Assembly (NCBI GenBank): GCA_013115135.1
Contig: JABANP010000191.1
Coordinates: 1-64,000, forward strand
Origin: Perkinsus olseni
Taxonomy: Eukaryota > Perkinsozoa > Perkinsida > Perkinsidae
Direction: 5' to 3'
Length of the DNA: 64,000 bases
A program made the position numbers and the translations under genes. This document shows positions 10,028 to 22,759 of this stretch, piece after piece. How positions within the stretch are numbered: the stretch's first letter is position 1; each line of letters opens with the position of its first letter. The notes beneath the pieces were generated by a model. The model searched no databases. It saw only the letters and a list, made by a program, of their open reading frames with translations, and was not told the DNA's origin.

Positions 10028-12383
10028 ATGAGAGTAACCATCGTCGTAGCGATCGGCTCGAGGGCTGGTATCGGGCAGTTGGTGCCCTCCTTTCAAACCA
10101 GAAGGGGGATGCTATGATGGCCAGTCACCAGCATCTAACTGGTACGAGTCCTAATGCGTATGGGACAGTCGTGGTACCAGCAGCTTGCTTGGGCGCATTT
10201 ACTCGTTCTGCCGCGCTAGGAGTGGTGCCTGCTCTCTCACGGTGGTCAAATACTACAGAACCCATGGTGATGCCGGGGGTAGCTGTCACGGTTGTGCCTT
10301 CTTCAGGTTACCGTGTTACAACGTCACCTACCAGTTCGATGGGGGTGTCCCTGTGGACCCTCTCACGATCGACGTCAGCTGTTCTCAAGTATCGGCTACA
10401 CCGGGAGTCCCTCTCGCCCGTCTGCAGTGCCTCAATGGTAGTATTTGACCAGCAGGGTTCTCTCGAGGAGGGCCACCTCGATCAGGTGTTTGGGCCCCTA
10501 TCGACAGTCGTAGGTGTCGTAGCGCTGATGGTATGGTCTGGTCCCTGGAGCTCCCCACTGCCCAGGCTGCAGTAGCTGAGCTGAGGCTTTTCGAGGACGC
10601 CCGATGCACTAGAGAGTAGGGCTGTGGACTGGGGGGGGATGGCCGATGGATCGGGATAGGTGGTCCGATTGAGGGAAGTGGTAGAGCCTCAGGAGGCCTC
10701 TGAGGAGAACCTCTACGATGGGCGTCCGGACACCTTCTACTCCTTCCCTAGGGAGGACAGGGACCTCAGGACCATCGTGAGGGTGATTGCTTGTGGGTCA
10801 TCGGACTCGTGTTCATTCTCGTTAGTACCTCCACCTGAGGGTGCCTATAAGGAAAGTTGAATGTGTTACGATTCGTGAGGTACGGGTAGGGTGGGGACTT
10901 TGACCGTCGCCTGTATACACGACAGGTTGGTGGACTTGCGTCCCAGTCTTTCACCCTGTCCAAGTGGGACGGGGTCGAGGTGGCAGCGTGTAGCCACTGT
11001 GAGGGTCAAGGGGGACACGACCGACAACGGTGGTGCGTAAGCCCGACCAGCTAGCCGCAGCAGCAACCCTCTGGGGTCAGGGTGGATCACTTGGTCGACA
11101 CTCGATACCTCCCCGCCCGTCGCCACCTGTATCGAGAACCCCGTGGAGGAGAAGTACTGGGTTCAGTTTGGTCCTGGAGACGTCGTTGCCGGTGAGTTTC
11201 ACTACTACTACTTGCCCGAGGGAGGTCAGCCCTTCCGTCCGCAGGCTCGGAAAGGACGGTGACCTGTGCTCAAGGCTTCGCCTCCTCGTCATCAGCAGTC
11301 GCGCAATCGTTGACCATCACGTGCTTGAGTTCGGGCCGATGGAGCCCCTGGCCCATCCCAACGGAGGACCTGCTCTGTGGGTTTGGCCGGCTCGCTGCTG
11401 CCATCGACTGCCCCGTGTAGGTGAGCCCTCGGACCCCTACCTCGTTGATGGGCCTGTGGGTGATGACCCTGTTCGTCCCATCGATGACGATGGTGGGAAT
11501 GGCCCCCTCGCCGTCCTGGCGGGAGTCGTTGTTGCCATGCTGGGGGTACCTACCTCCGTCCCCGGCTAGGTTGATTCCCTTATCCCTAGGCGGCCTTGTT
11601 CTGCTATGCGGCACGTCGGGTTGTTAGTAAGAAGCGGATGGAGTGGTTGGAACGGAGAGACCGGCAGATGGCAGCAATCGGTGTGAAGGCTCTCGAGGGA
11701 AGCGCCGGTCGGGGTCGGACCAAGGCAGAGCTCAGTGGGCCTGTCAGCCGCCTTGTGTCAGAACTGCCTCCGCTGCCAGCTACGGTGAAGGTCGAAGTTG
11801 GCAGTCGTGGACGGGAGGCGGGCACCTCTCAGGGCTGTGAGGCTGGTTAGTTGTCCGGGCAGGCCTCGGTAGTGGACCCTTCATGTCAGCTTCGGGAGCG
11901 GCCACCGATGATGAGACAGTACAGAGGGGGTTGAGCTCCTACCGAGACGGACGCGGCAGGATGCGGGTGAGCCGTCTGACCTCAGGGAGGACCAGCATGA
12001 TGACCAGTCTTGCTGGTTGATAGGAGCTCACGGCGTTATCAGCCGTGTTGAGGGAACGGCCTTCCGAGTAGGGCTGCTGAGGCTGGTCACTCAGTGATCG
12101 TCACTGAGAGAACGTATTGCCTCAGGTCGGGCGTCGTGGTAGACCTGGCTGATGCGCCTCCTCCTCCGGTCCCCAGGGCCCTACCACGTGAGGGAGGCCT
12201 CAACCCCTGCAGCCCGCCATGATAGCTGGGTCAGGGACTACCTCTGACCTCTCCCTGCACCGTCTAGATGCGGTCACCATTGGGAAGAGAGGGCGGTCGG
12301 GGAGGAAACGGTCTGCAAGAAGGAGCCAAAGTCAGACATCGTCACGACCCTCTGTGCTGCTGAACTCGCCCTTCATGGGGTAG
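10028..12383 (+). CDS. Putative type I membrane protein, Cys-rich ectodomain
   Basis: Several plus-strand exons join into an uncharacterised protein. Segments include YNVTYQFDGGVPVDPLTIDV (near 10310), VWSLELPTAQAAVAELRL (10533), NLYDGRPDTFYSFPRED (10706), YLHLRVPIRKVE, and EKYWVQFGPGDVVAGEFHYY (11151). A single membrane helix PLAVLAGVVVAMLG continues after an intron with AALFCYAARRVVSKKRMEWL (about 11500-11650), followed by a basic tail ending LNSPFMG at 12383. The positive-inside rule puts the tail in the cytosol. The DG..DTFYS pattern is reminiscent of discoidin/F5-8 carbohydrate-binding domains, but that is weak. The start is uncertain; it may be part of the preceding FkbM gene. Confidence 0.45.
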
Positions 12384-12479
12384 TAGGTGTCTCATGCCAT
12401 CTCTTCTTGCCGCCTTGCGTTAGCCTATAGGGTATCGGCAAACCTCGAGCAGCAGTGTTATTGGTCTTTGGCCCTTTAC

Positions 12480-14360
12480 ATGAGCTTTTGCTTCAGCAGG
12501 CCAGCAGCCATGCTACTTCTCGCCTTCCCCCTGCTTTCTACTATAACAGCTCTAGCTGCGGCGGACTCAGAGCTCTTCGCCGTTCCCAGCCGGATCCGCT
12601 TCTCTAAGCCCTTGGTGGGCTCCTCGACCCCATCTGGTCGGTACGGCGCGTCGCTGATCCCCATGGGAGAGGATTCTCTCTATCTTATCGGCGGCTGCAC
12701 ACTGCGGGGTTGATGGGACCAAGCAACTTCACAATGACATGTGGGAGCTCAGGCTGGGCACCGACAACTCGGCCGAATGGGCCCTGCTGGAGACCTCAGC
12801 GCCGTGGTCCCCTCGAATGCTGCACGCCGTAGTCCAACTGGACGACGGCTCTTTGCTGCTGAGTGGCGGTGAGACGAAGGAAGGCCTCGCCAGTGACGTG
12901 TGGCAGTACTCTCCCGAGACCAACCAGTGGCGACTGGTCGTTGAGACGGCACCCTGGAAGGGCCGCGCCGGTCACGTCATGGCAGTGGCTGAGGACTACG
13001 TCTATCTCAGTGGTGGCTTCGTGAATCAGCGTTCTGAAGGCAACTGTGACCTCTGGCGGGCCAGTCCCTTCGCCTTAGAGAGGTGGAAGCTGGTGAGCTC
13101 CTACTCGGCTGCGAAGACGTGCCCCGTCCTGCCCGGCTATGCTGTGCCCCCAAGGGCCGCTTCTGAGACCATATCGATGTTCGGAGGGCGGAGTGTGAGG
13201 ATGTTGGACTCCCAAGTGACCTTCCATAATGCCGAGTGGTCGGTGACCCCCTCTGATGTTAGCTATGCTGGCTGGCGGATGGTACGCAGCAAGGCCCGCT
13301 GGGAGCCGAGATTCGCCCCCGGTGTAGCCGCCAATGAGGACGCGGTGGTACTGGTCGGTGGCCAGACCTGCAAGGCGAACTCGGAGGAGAAGACCTGCGA
13401 CCCGGAGCCCTTGGCCGACATCTGGGTTCGGATGAAGGGTATGGAGTGGATACCCGCCCCTGACGACCTCCCCAAGGCAGTGGCCTTCCCGGCGGTCGCG
13501 GCCCTGACCAACAAGATTGTTGTCTTCGGTGGACGGGGAGCGGAGGCCACGGTTGACGACCTCTACGTCACGTGCGACTATGGTTACCAAGTGGATCCGG
13601 CGGGCTGGGACTGCCAGCTCTGCCCTAACGGTACACTGCCAGGCAGGGTAATAGGGCCCTCGGCGTATCTTAGGTTGAAGCTAGGATGATTCATTGTCAG
13701 TTCGGCGTGTGTCTCGAGGAGAATGAGATGAGGCGGACCCCCGAGGGAGATAGCGGAGACGGACATGAGGCGTCGGCTACACGAACGTGCCAGTAAGTCC
13801 AGCATCAGGCGGACCGCTTCCTGAACTCATCTTCCTGCAGGCCAGAAGACTACGGCGGATAAGATTAACGATTTCTTCGTCGTCGTCCTGCTCATCTGCT
13901 TCTTCATCCTCGGCACGTGAGTGGCGGCGCGTTGGGAGTCCCCTGTAGGGGTATCTTGGGGGTCGTCGTCAGGTACCTGAGCAGCAGGAAGGCTACGTGG
14001 AAGCAAGAGCAGGCTAGGTTGAAGGAGGAAGAGGAGAAGAGACTGGAGGAAGAGAAGGAGCGGGCAAAGACAGGAGAAAACTAGTGGGAAGAAGAAACAG
14101 AAAAATAAACACCATAAGGAGTCCAAGGCGACGGCTATCGAGGACAAGGGCCCGGAGTCCCCAGCGACCAGCGAGGAGTGAGTGCCTCTGCCTAGCGAAC
14201 TGGACGCCATCTTCTCAAATTCAGATCGGTGGAGGCCTCCAAGGTGGAGATGGTGGCTGGCGAATCCGAGAAGCCCGAAGAAGCATCATCATCATCGCAG
14301 CTGCGGCATAGGCCCCAGCAGTCTACCACTGCCAAGATCAGAAGTCGAAGCCTCGATTAA
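12480..14360 (+). CDS. Kelch-repeat single-pass membrane protein
   Basis: Starts with a signal peptide (MLLLAFPLLSTITALAAADS from the second Met). Kelch-type repeats follow: SLYLIGG, NDMWELRLG, WRLVVETAPWKGRAGHVMAV, YVYLSGGF, ISMFGGRSV, VVLVGGQT and IVVFGGRG at 12660-13570, i.e. an extracytoplasmic beta-propeller. After CQLCPNG an intron leads to a membrane helix (FFVVVLLICFFILGTYL, 13873-13977) and a charged cytosolic coiled-coil tail (KEEEEKRLEEEKERQRQ) ending SLD at 14360. Introns at 13648-13700 and 13917-13972 carry the GTATCTT cassette. Two single-base frame breaks, in GGGG at 12706-12709 and GGG at 14062-14064, vanish if one G is removed. Ligand and role are unknown. Confidence 0.7.
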
Positions 14361-14416
14361 GTTGTGTTTCATTACACATCGTGACTTGGGTTACTCAATG
14401 GCCTTGAGGGAGGGCG

Positions 14417-17317
14417 ATGCCCGGCAGAGCTGTTGTTATGCTGAGGCAGCTGTATGAGGGCTCCATCCAGTACATTAAGAGGCATCCGGCAGCACCGGTG
14501 GAGGCACTAGCGGTGAGGAGCTCCTTCATCTCTTCTTCGTCCTCCACGACCTCTTCTCTCCAGACTCACCATCGTAACATCGCCCTCGGCTTCCTGCAGC
14601 AGTTCTCAACCTTTGGGGTGGAAGTGTGTGGCTGTCGGGCCCCGAGCAACCGGGCACACATGAGGCGAGCTGTGTGGTGGGAATGTCGCTAGGCTGTTGC
14701 TCTCCGGGATGCCCCTCTGGCAGGCAGCGGACTGAGTGTGTGAACTTGCCCGACTTCGTCAAGGCAGAGACCGTTCGAGACCCCAAGTTCCTCAGCTCCC
14801 TTGCCACCCTGGCGGCCATGGAATGCCCGGTGGTCATCCCTAGCAAGGGTAAGGAGGCCTTTCCTCGGCTGTTGATAAACGGTGTGACGCCTCAGGGATG
14901 GTGAAGGTAGCCGCTCAAGAATCGGCACCTCGTAAGATCATATATGCTAGCAAACGGCTAAGGCGATGGATCGACTTGACGGAGGTCCACTCGTGCCGCC
15001 AGTGCAGCAAGAAGGATCGCTGCTCCTTGTTCAAGTAGGGTTTGGGCTCAGCCATCCCTGGCAGTCATGCTGCTTTCAGAGTGCTGCCACCGGACCCCGA
15101 GGAGGGTGTTGAGAAGGCCACGCTTGGTGATGTGGCTAAGATACTCTTCGGTCTGGCTCAGGTTTGCCGGTAGGGCTGCTGAGGCTTCCGATCGGGGCTA
15201 TGCTCTGGTTTCAGGATTCACATACAGCGGCCGGACGTTTACCCGATATACCATCTCGGTGGATCAACCTTCGAGGCCGCGTCTTACGTCTTGGAGAGGA
15301 TATCTTTGTCGGTTTGTGGGGTTTGTCATGCGAGGTTGACGCGGTGAGCTAAGATACCTGCGAGAGACGTCGGAAGTGCGGGACATTCCTCTGGCGGACA
15401 GGAAGACCGCCGGGGAGCTGATGAGGCAGTTGGCGAAGGACAAGTTCCAGAAGAAGGAGTTGGTAGGACGGTGGTCGACTGATGAGGGTTGATGGTGGGT
15501 GTCAGGAGGAAGAGGCCAAAAAGTACAACATGCCGCAGTGGATGGTGGCCATGCTGAACCCTTCAAGCGAGCACTTCCCCAAGAAGCTCAGCCGAAAGCA
15601 GAAGGTCCGTGGCCAGCCAGTGGTGATGGGGTGTTAGTTCCCTGCCTTAGGTGATCTACAATCAGATGAAGGCTGGGGAGGAGGGGGAGGCAGATGAGTG
15701 GCTGGAAGAGGATAGGGTCCGGTTGCTCCTGCGAGGCATACCCTTCTATCAAGGCCCTGGTTAGGTGGAGGAAATGATGAAGCCAACAGTAGTGCTGAAT
15801 GATGAAGACGACGAGGATGCTACTGATGGTCATAATTTATCCCGTACCCCCGCCTCCTCTAGACCACGCGGCTCCGAATCTGCCCAGCTCTCTGATGGTG
15901 GGAGTCGCGTCTGCCTTGTTTTGGAGTGATGGCTGCTGCTGGTAGGGTCCCTAGTCCAGTTGGACTCCCTAGACGACATACCGATACCTCTACGGTTCGA
16001 GCATAGACTGAAGGATGAGGATCATGAGAGGATCCAGTTCGTCAACAGACAGTACATGAAGTAGGGCGGTGGTGGCCGACTGAGGAGGAGGAGAGGCTTC
16101 TTCTGGGTCCCTGTAGGTACCAGAAGGCGGCGCAGTTGGAGTCCGACAAACGTGCCGAGAGTAAAGTGAATTTGGACGACCTTCCTAAGCAGCCGATGCA
16201 TGAGCGTGCGGTGGCCCAGAGGGGAGGGTATGTGAACGTGAGTCCTGATGATCTCGAGAGGATCGGAGAGGGCGAGGCTGTAGGGGCTGCGGGACTGTGT
16301 GTGAGGGAGGCCTCTGGTCATCAGATAAGGGAGCAGAGAGACTTGGCCGCCCTTTTATGCTCCTACCACGATGACAACGAGATGCCGGAGGGGAGACGGG
16401 CCGAGGTCCTGAGGGAGATGCAGGACATAGTCAGAGTGGACCCGGTGGCGTCCAAGGGCGTGGTGTAGGCCAGCTTGATGTGAGGGGAAGAGCCTAGAGC
16501 GGCAGGCCCCTATAGGTTTTATAAGAACCCTACGGCCCTGTCCAAGCCAGGGGAGTTCCTGGACCAATATCCCAGCTTTGCGAAGCACCTGTGGGCGGAG
16601 TCGGATAAGTTTAAGGAGGATAGAGTAGAACGCATGTACAAGGGGGAGGGTTCGGTGGTGAATGGTGGTATATTAGATGCTGTCGTTTTTGAAGCGGGTG
16701 CCGCTGGATGCCATGTCAGCGACGGGACGAGGGCAAATAAGTGGCGCGCGACAAGTGCCGTCGAAGATCCCTAGGGAGAATCTCCTCGAGAGAGAGGTGG
16801 GTGTGGTTGCTCTTGCCTCGATCAGGGACTTGTCCCAACTGGCGTCTTGTTGCTCATTTTCTCAGGAAACTGAGTCCGTGGAGGCCCCGGACCGGCGGCA
16901 GTTACTAGGCGATGGGGAGGGCACAGAGGACGTGCTGACCGAAGCCAGACTGGCCTTGGAGAGTATCGGAGACGAGAACGACCCTGAGGAGGCTTCGTCT
17001 GCTCAAACGGCCGTGATGCGGGATGCTGTGCTGCAGATGGCCTTGGGGGAGAAGGAAGAGGAGATGGGGAGGCCGGCCGGTGGGAGGAGAGGTCGGACGC
17101 TGAGGGAGTTGACTTCGATGGGACTGTCGGGATCTCAGATAGACGGCGGATTCGAGCTGAGGAGAAGGCTCCTGATCGAAAGAGAGGCGACGGAGAGGAC
17201 TTCAGGTTTGACCAGTGGACCAAGCTAAGATCGAAGGAATCTTTGAAGCTCGTCGAACCGGATATCGACATAGGGTGGGCCTCAGCGACTCGCCCCAGGG
17301 GTTGGGACCGCTACCAT
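14417..17317 (+). CDS. Uncharacterised protein, probably organelle-targeted
   Basis: About ten short exons join in frame. The N-terminus (MLRQLYEGSIQYIKRHPAAP) is basic and hydroxylated like a mitochondrial presequence, though the first possible Met is slightly upstream. Later segments include NLPDFVKAETVRDPKFLSSL, IIYASKRLRRWIDLTEVHS, a Cys cluster CRQCSKKDRC near 14995-15025, ISLSVCG, RKTAGELMRQLAKDKFQ, WMVAMLNPSSEHFPKKLS, and a C-terminal part GPYRFYKNPTALSKPGEFLD. The Cys cluster could bind zinc. A missing base in ATGGGG at 17066-17069 would join MALGEKEEEM to EAGRWEERSDAEG. I do not recognise the family. The frame ends at 17317, but the following exons to 18459 may belong to the same protein. 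Confidence 0.5.
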
Positions 17318-17360
17318 TAGAACCTACCGAACCTCACCCCTGGCTGCTCCTAATTCGTCC

Positions 17361-18459
17361 ATGCCGGATCCAGGGTCGACGAGTGCCGTGGATGATGCTG
17401 TTCATGCGACTGAGGCTAGACCTGACTGGTCGCCGGTATTCGACACCTCGTCGAGCCAGGTAGGGAGTCCACAGTTTACCGTTGGCGTGCCGCCAGTGGG
17501 GAGCGGCACTTGCAGGTGAAGGTGGACGCGGCCAAAGCCGAGATGTCGGGCATCCGAGAAGAGGGCGATCATATAGCGACCAAGAAATTGAGGTGACTAC
17601 GAAACTGGGGCAGTGTAACCCGACTTGTGGGCTAGGTTCCCGAAGCTGGCGTCCCTCAACCCCCATCATGAGCCGTACCACAGCAGGTCCAAGCCAACAG
17701 AGAGTGTGCAGCAGAAGTGAGCTGAAGGCCGTCTCATTGACGGAGCGTCGGGAAAGCAGTTCGAAATCCTCCCGTCCCAGCAGCGATCTGGATGACGCAG
17801 TGACATTCGTCAGGACTCGATCATCAGTGGCTGTGAGTCCGCTGAAACTGGAGAGGTCGAGACTGGGCAATCTAGATCGTCTACTGAAGAAGGACGACCA
17901 GGGTACACCTGCTTCACAAAGCAGCGATAAGAAGCCTCGCTTCACCATGACTCGGAGGGACCCAATGCCTGGAGCTGACCCTGTGGTTCAAGGTAAATTT
18001 ATGATGAAGGATACGTCCCTCCTTCGGATACCCTCCTCACTGCGTGTGGTGGTGACCGGAGTGACCTTGGCGGGGTCTGCGCCTGTTTTTTTCGCGATGC
18101 CGGGTGGGCCTTGTTAAAACTATCGGCCTTCGTTAGACCTAGCTGATCCCGCTAACCTGATGGATCGGCTGAGCACTGAGGAGGTCAATCGGAGCTCAGC
18201 TGCACTCGAGCGGCTTATGAAAAAACACAAGAAGCAGGATGCTGCCATAAAGAAATCTGTCAATCCTTCTGGGGTATCTGCAGGGTCAGAGTCGGAAGTA
18301 AGTCGTTCATGTAGCGATCAAGCGGGCGGCGGATGGCTATTCTTCTCTGTGATCAGCCGAAGGCCAACCTCACGCGGGAGCGGCGGCCGCGATTCTCACC
18401 AAGCGAGCTCTCGGGAACGTGGTCAATACGACGAAAGCGATGACGCCCTCACCGTGTAA
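17361..18459 (+). CDS. Uncharacterised Ser/Lys-rich disordered protein or tail
   Basis: Exons read MPDPGSTSAVDDAVHATEAR, then VKVDAAKAEMSGIREEGDHI, then after an intron FPKLASLNPHHEPYHSRSKP, then LDDAVTFVRTRSSVAVSPLK, and finally MDRLSTEEVNRSSAALERLM with a Lys-rich helix and a tail ending DESDDALTV at 18459. The composition (Ser, Lys, Asp, few hydrophobics) suggests an intrinsically disordered, perhaps nuclear or regulatory segment. It has no recognised domain. It follows the previous gene by 43 nt and may be its C-terminal half. Confidence 0.4.
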
Positions 18460-18607
18460 TTCGCCCATTCATCTTCTCCATCTCGCATGCCCCACTTCAC
18501 TCGTTTCTGTCCAATCGTTTCTGGGACTCTCGGGTGTTTCGGTTGGAAGTTTCGGCAATGGCCATTGCCTGGCCTGAATCCGATATCGGCTTCGCTCCGC
18601 CTTCAGA

Positions 18608-20199
18608 ATGGCTCCCTCTGATTATATGATAGTCGTCCTCTATCTCGTCGCTCTCGTCACGCTAGCGAAAGCTGATGCCGGTCAGAAGGGGGGCTGTTTT
18701 GTGAAGTAGGGCTGCTCTGGTGCTCTCCCACTCTATCATGTGGCGCCTCTCAGATCGCCCTACAGAGACTCGCTCATCCGGTCTCCGACACCCCGGGAGA
18801 GTTGCTCGCTAGAGGAGATCTCGAGGCCCTGCCGCAGTCCGTTGACTGGAGATACAGGACTGTCCATACGTAAAAATCCTAGCCTGGGTATCCTTTCCCT
18901 TCCCCTGCCACTCTGGGCTTTTCCGGTGTCGGCTACACTTTGACCTCATCCCTAGCAGGCCCGAAGGTCCCCGTAAGGTGAACCTAGCGTCAGCTGCACG
19001 TAACCAACATATACCGAATTATTGTGGTGCCTGTTGGAGTTTCGCCGCTGTCAGCTCATTGTCAGATAGGATCAACATCGTGTAAGATGCCGGGAGTTCT
19101 GGATCTTCTACCGAGCCTGACTGCCCTTCAGGACCGGTGCCACGAAGCAAACTAACCTCGCCATGCAAGTCATTTTGAACTGTGACGAGTACGATAATGG
19201 CTGCCACGGTGGGGATCCGATGACGGCCTTCAAGTTCATCAAAGAAGCTGGGGGTATCCCCGATGAAACTTGCCAAGGGTGAGCTGCCAGCCGCGCTAGT
19301 TCGACGACAGCGCAGCACGAAGGCCCTCGACGGCTCTGTGAGATGCTCCCCGTACTGGATAGGTTCGTAGCGGAGGGCCGAGATACTGGTCGTACCTGCG
19401 AAGCGACGGATATCTGCCGAGATTGCAACTTCAATGGCTGCTTCCCGCGGAAACGGTAAAGATGCTTCTGGCGGTCTTGCGTAGTCCTCGGTTAACCCTC
19501 CCGGCCCTCCTCATCACCGAGAGTTTTGGCCATTTCTGTCAGCCACGTGTCGATGAAGGGCGTTGCCGTCATCAGGTACCCTGTATGGGAGATAGCGGAA
19601 TATGGTGAAGTGAATGGGACCGAGGCCATGATGGCGGAGATAGCTCATCGAGGTCCAATTGCCTGCTCAATCGCAGTGAGTTGGAACACTACGAAGCGAA
19701 GGCGTCGGGCCAAGAGTCTCGCAGGTTACCGAGGCGTTCGAGAAGAACTATACCGACTTTAAGATGTTTTCGAGGACACTACGGGTGAACCTCCGCTTAG
19801 TCGATGGATACTAGGAGTATCGTTTTAGGCTCAATTGAACCCGAACATGAGATCGCGGTGGTCGGTTATGGCACCACACCTGAGGGCGTGCCGTACTGGA
19901 TCGGGAGGAACTCATGGGGTCATTACTGGGGACACCATGGCTTCTTCAGAATCGTAAGTGTAAACTGCGAGTTTGTAGAGATGAACAAGGCTCAGGTACG
20001 GGGCAAGAACAACTTGGGTATCGAGGGAGACTGTGCATGGGCCGTTCCAGCAAATGAAGGAAGACCGAAAATCGTAAGGAAACTTCGTACTCGGCACTAC
20101 CGGAACCACGCTCATTCGTTCACATTGAGAAGTACTTGTATCGACCGCCAGTTGGCAACCGGTATCGATTCGGCTAGCCCCATCAGTAATCTCTATTGA
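18608..20199 (+). CDS. Cathepsin X/Z-like cysteine peptidase, copy 1
   Basis: Signal peptide [19 protein letters not shown], a short propeptide, then the mature start [13 protein letters not shown] as in cathepsin X. The active-site Cys is in [20 protein letters not shown] (near 19005-19060). [24 protein letters not shown] and [14 protein letters not shown] follow the family order; [15 protein letters not shown] precedes the His in [12 protein letters not shown], and the Asn lies in [13 protein letters not shown]. All three catalytic residues are present. This family is a lysosomal/secreted carboxypeptidase (MEROPS C1A). At least eight introns. A TTTT at 19823-19826 breaks the frame just before EPEHE; with TTT it reads [13 protein letters not shown] paralogue lies 1.2 kb downstream. 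C-terminal end beyond about 20070 is uncertain. Confidence 0.88.
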
Positions 20200-21407
20200 T
20201 TTACCAGAACTGCGGAAGGTGTTCCGCGCAGTCAAGCTCCGACTCATTTGTCGTGCGAGCATTATATTTGAACTGTCTGGAACAGCGGGCCGCTGGGACA
20301 GTTGTCGGGAAACCTCGTCTGTATTGGCATCCCAATATCAATGATAACATTAACAGGAGCTATCACCAGTGCAGTCGGTCTGAACTGGACTCCGCCGTTG
20401 AGAATCTTAACTTGGGATCGCCGCTCCCGGCGGCGAGAAATTCACCACCAGTTTGCTGCTGGAACACCCGCGGTGATGTTGGCAGCGCCACCATGGCAGC
20501 ACCGTTGCCGTACCTGTTGAGGCTTCCGGGACCGCCCAATATTAAAGCGGCCGGAAAGAGAGGGCAAAGGAGCGCTGACGGTGCGGGAATGGTTCCACCC
20601 GTCAGGACGGAAACCCAGTCGTGAGGAGCCAACAAACGCTATGATAGAGCTCTATCTTGTTCATCTGTGCCGCACCAGCCTTCACTAGCGCGGTGTCCAT
20701 TTGCGGACAGGGGGCTTCCTTATTATCGTGGGCTTTCAAGACCTCCTGGGTTCCGGTATGCGGGCCTCCCTTAGGGAGGTTCTTCATTACCTATACACAG
20801 ATGGCCGCCATCTGATGGCGGACCAGGCTGTGGGACCCGCTTGACTGAGTTGCTGTCCTCGACGCTTGGAAATACATCATTTCTTCTCTTCTCCGGGCAA
20901 ATTAGCCATGCTAATCCTTAATCAAAAGGACTGAATGAGAGAGCCGTAGGCGGGCTGAAGTACTTGATCGAAAAGGTACCACCGTCACCAGCCCAGAGCC
21001 GCCGGCGTCGGGCCGAGGTGCGGACTCCGCTCTGCGGAGGCCCGGACAACCCCGTCATGCTACGTATGACTCCGCTCATCACGCCACGGAGTTACTGGCC
21101 GGTCAGAAGCAAGCTCTGACTCTGGGCGTTACACCTGCTAGGCTCAGCCTGCAAAAAATATGATTATGGGCCGACAATGTCCGAAGTCTTTAACTAAGTC
21201 TCTTGTTATTGAATGGCACGAGTCCCCTGCAATTGCTCATTGCTCATTGCGTTCAATTCATGAAAAGAGGTTTCCCGATCTGAGCTGGCTATTGGTCAGT
21301 AATCATACTCGTTTTTTATGCCGCTCTGTGAGGCTCGAATAAAATCAGGACGCAGGGAAACATGAACCATATGTATACTTCGAGCGAATGCGACTCACAA
21401 CACAGAC
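20200..21407. other. Spacer between tandem peptidases
   Basis: An open stretch 20196-20624 on plus has biased composition but no recognisable domain and is probably not coding. GC-rich palindromic sequence occurs near 20990-21060 (CCGCTCTGCGGAGG). The first exon of the second peptidase, carrying its signal peptide, probably lies somewhere in 21160-21430 but could not be identified. Confidence 0.4.
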
Positions 21408-22677
21408 ATGGCGTTACTGAGTGAAGGACTGGGTTGCAGGTTCAACAAGAAGCCGGATTCCTGCCTTCTAAGACCAAGACAACGGGCGTTGCAGCTTCGC
21501 GTGCCGGCTGTCTTCGTCGTGCACTGGGAGGACGGGCTCCTGGGAGTCGGGCTGGCGTCCTACCGCGAGTGGCGAGCACTGCAAAGGTTCCTGATGCCCT
21601 CGACTGGAGGAACGTCAGTGGTGTGACCAGCTACACGACCTGGGACAAGAACCAGGTATAACTCCTGCCTACTGTCTTCGTTGGTCTCACGGTTAAGTCT
21701 CAGCACATTCCACAGTACTGTGGATCCTGCTGGGCCCAGGCGGTGACCTCGATGCTCTCCGACAGAATCAGTATTCAAAGAAATGGGACTTGGCCTCCCA
21801 TCAACTTGGCCCCGCAGGTGACTGCTCTACGGTTCGTTGCCGTGCTCAGGTCGATTAGGTGCTGATCAACTGTGAGTACGGTGGTGACTGTGAGGGCGGC
21901 GACCCTGACCAAGCGTAGTCTCTCAGTGAGACCGTTTTAGCGGTCTGAGTCCAGCTCTTAGGCTCTCGAAGATACAGAGGCACGGACTGCCCGATCAGAC
22001 TTGCCAAGCTTACTTGGCTCATGACGTGGGCAAGTGTGACGCGATGCATCGTTGTGAGGAGTGCTTCGGTGGGAAACACTTCTGAGACTCTCTGGCCGGG
22101 GACTTGCCATGCCATAACGAAGTAAAGTCAGCCACCACGATTTCTGACTCGACGCGGAGTTGATGTACTCGAGGCTTCCTCTGTTCCAGGTACAAGAAAT
22201 GGTATGTGAGCGACTTTGGCTCGGTCACCGGGGCTGAGGACATGAAAAAGGAGATCTTCGTTAATGGGCCTATTTCCTGTGGGGTCTCCGCCACAGAGAA
22301 GTTCGAGGCTTACACAGGAGGGGTGAGTGTCGTGTAGCTGAGAATGGAACTCAAACCACGGGCAATCTGTGTAGATATATGAGGAAGAGCAGGGCCTAGT
22401 TGCAGTCAACCACGAGATATCAGTGGCCGGCTGGGGAGTGTCCGAGGACGGCATCGAGTGAGACCTGCGGGCCTTCCGTCGAACGCTACTCTAGACCTCG
22501 CCCTGCAGATACTGGATCGGTCGCAATAGCTGGGGGACATACTGGGGCGAGGACGGCTGGTTCAGGATTAGAATGCATGAGAATAACCTGAACATCGAGA
22601 GTGATTGTTATTGGGGTATACCCACCGACCAGAAGCCTGAAGTGGAGAGCACCGTTCAAGTGGAAGTTGCCCTGTAG
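21408..22677 (+). CDS. Cathepsin X/Z-like cysteine peptidase, copy 2
   Basis: The mature enzyme starts [16 protein letters not shown] near 21588. After an intron (21657-21708) the active-site Cys follows in [20 protein letters not shown]. Next come [60 protein letters not shown], the His in [16 protein letters not shown], and the Asn in [20 protein letters not shown]. Order and spacing match cathepsin X, and the catalytic triad is intact. The protein ends QVEVAL at 22677. The first exon and signal peptide were not located, so the start is approximate. Compared with copy 1 the body is clearly diverged at sequence level, so the duplication is not recent. Confidence 0.88.
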
Positions 22678-22759
22678 TGAAATTCTGAAGACTTTCACGC
22701 CAGTGTCGAAGTTACTCATGCAGCGGTAGTGTCATCGCAATTCTGTTAGAATTTTTGTA

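Noticed and set aside
16741..16752. Fourth copy of the GTGGCGCGCG element
   Set aside because: Here it lies in coding sequence (NKWRATSAVED) and matches only the inner 10-mer.
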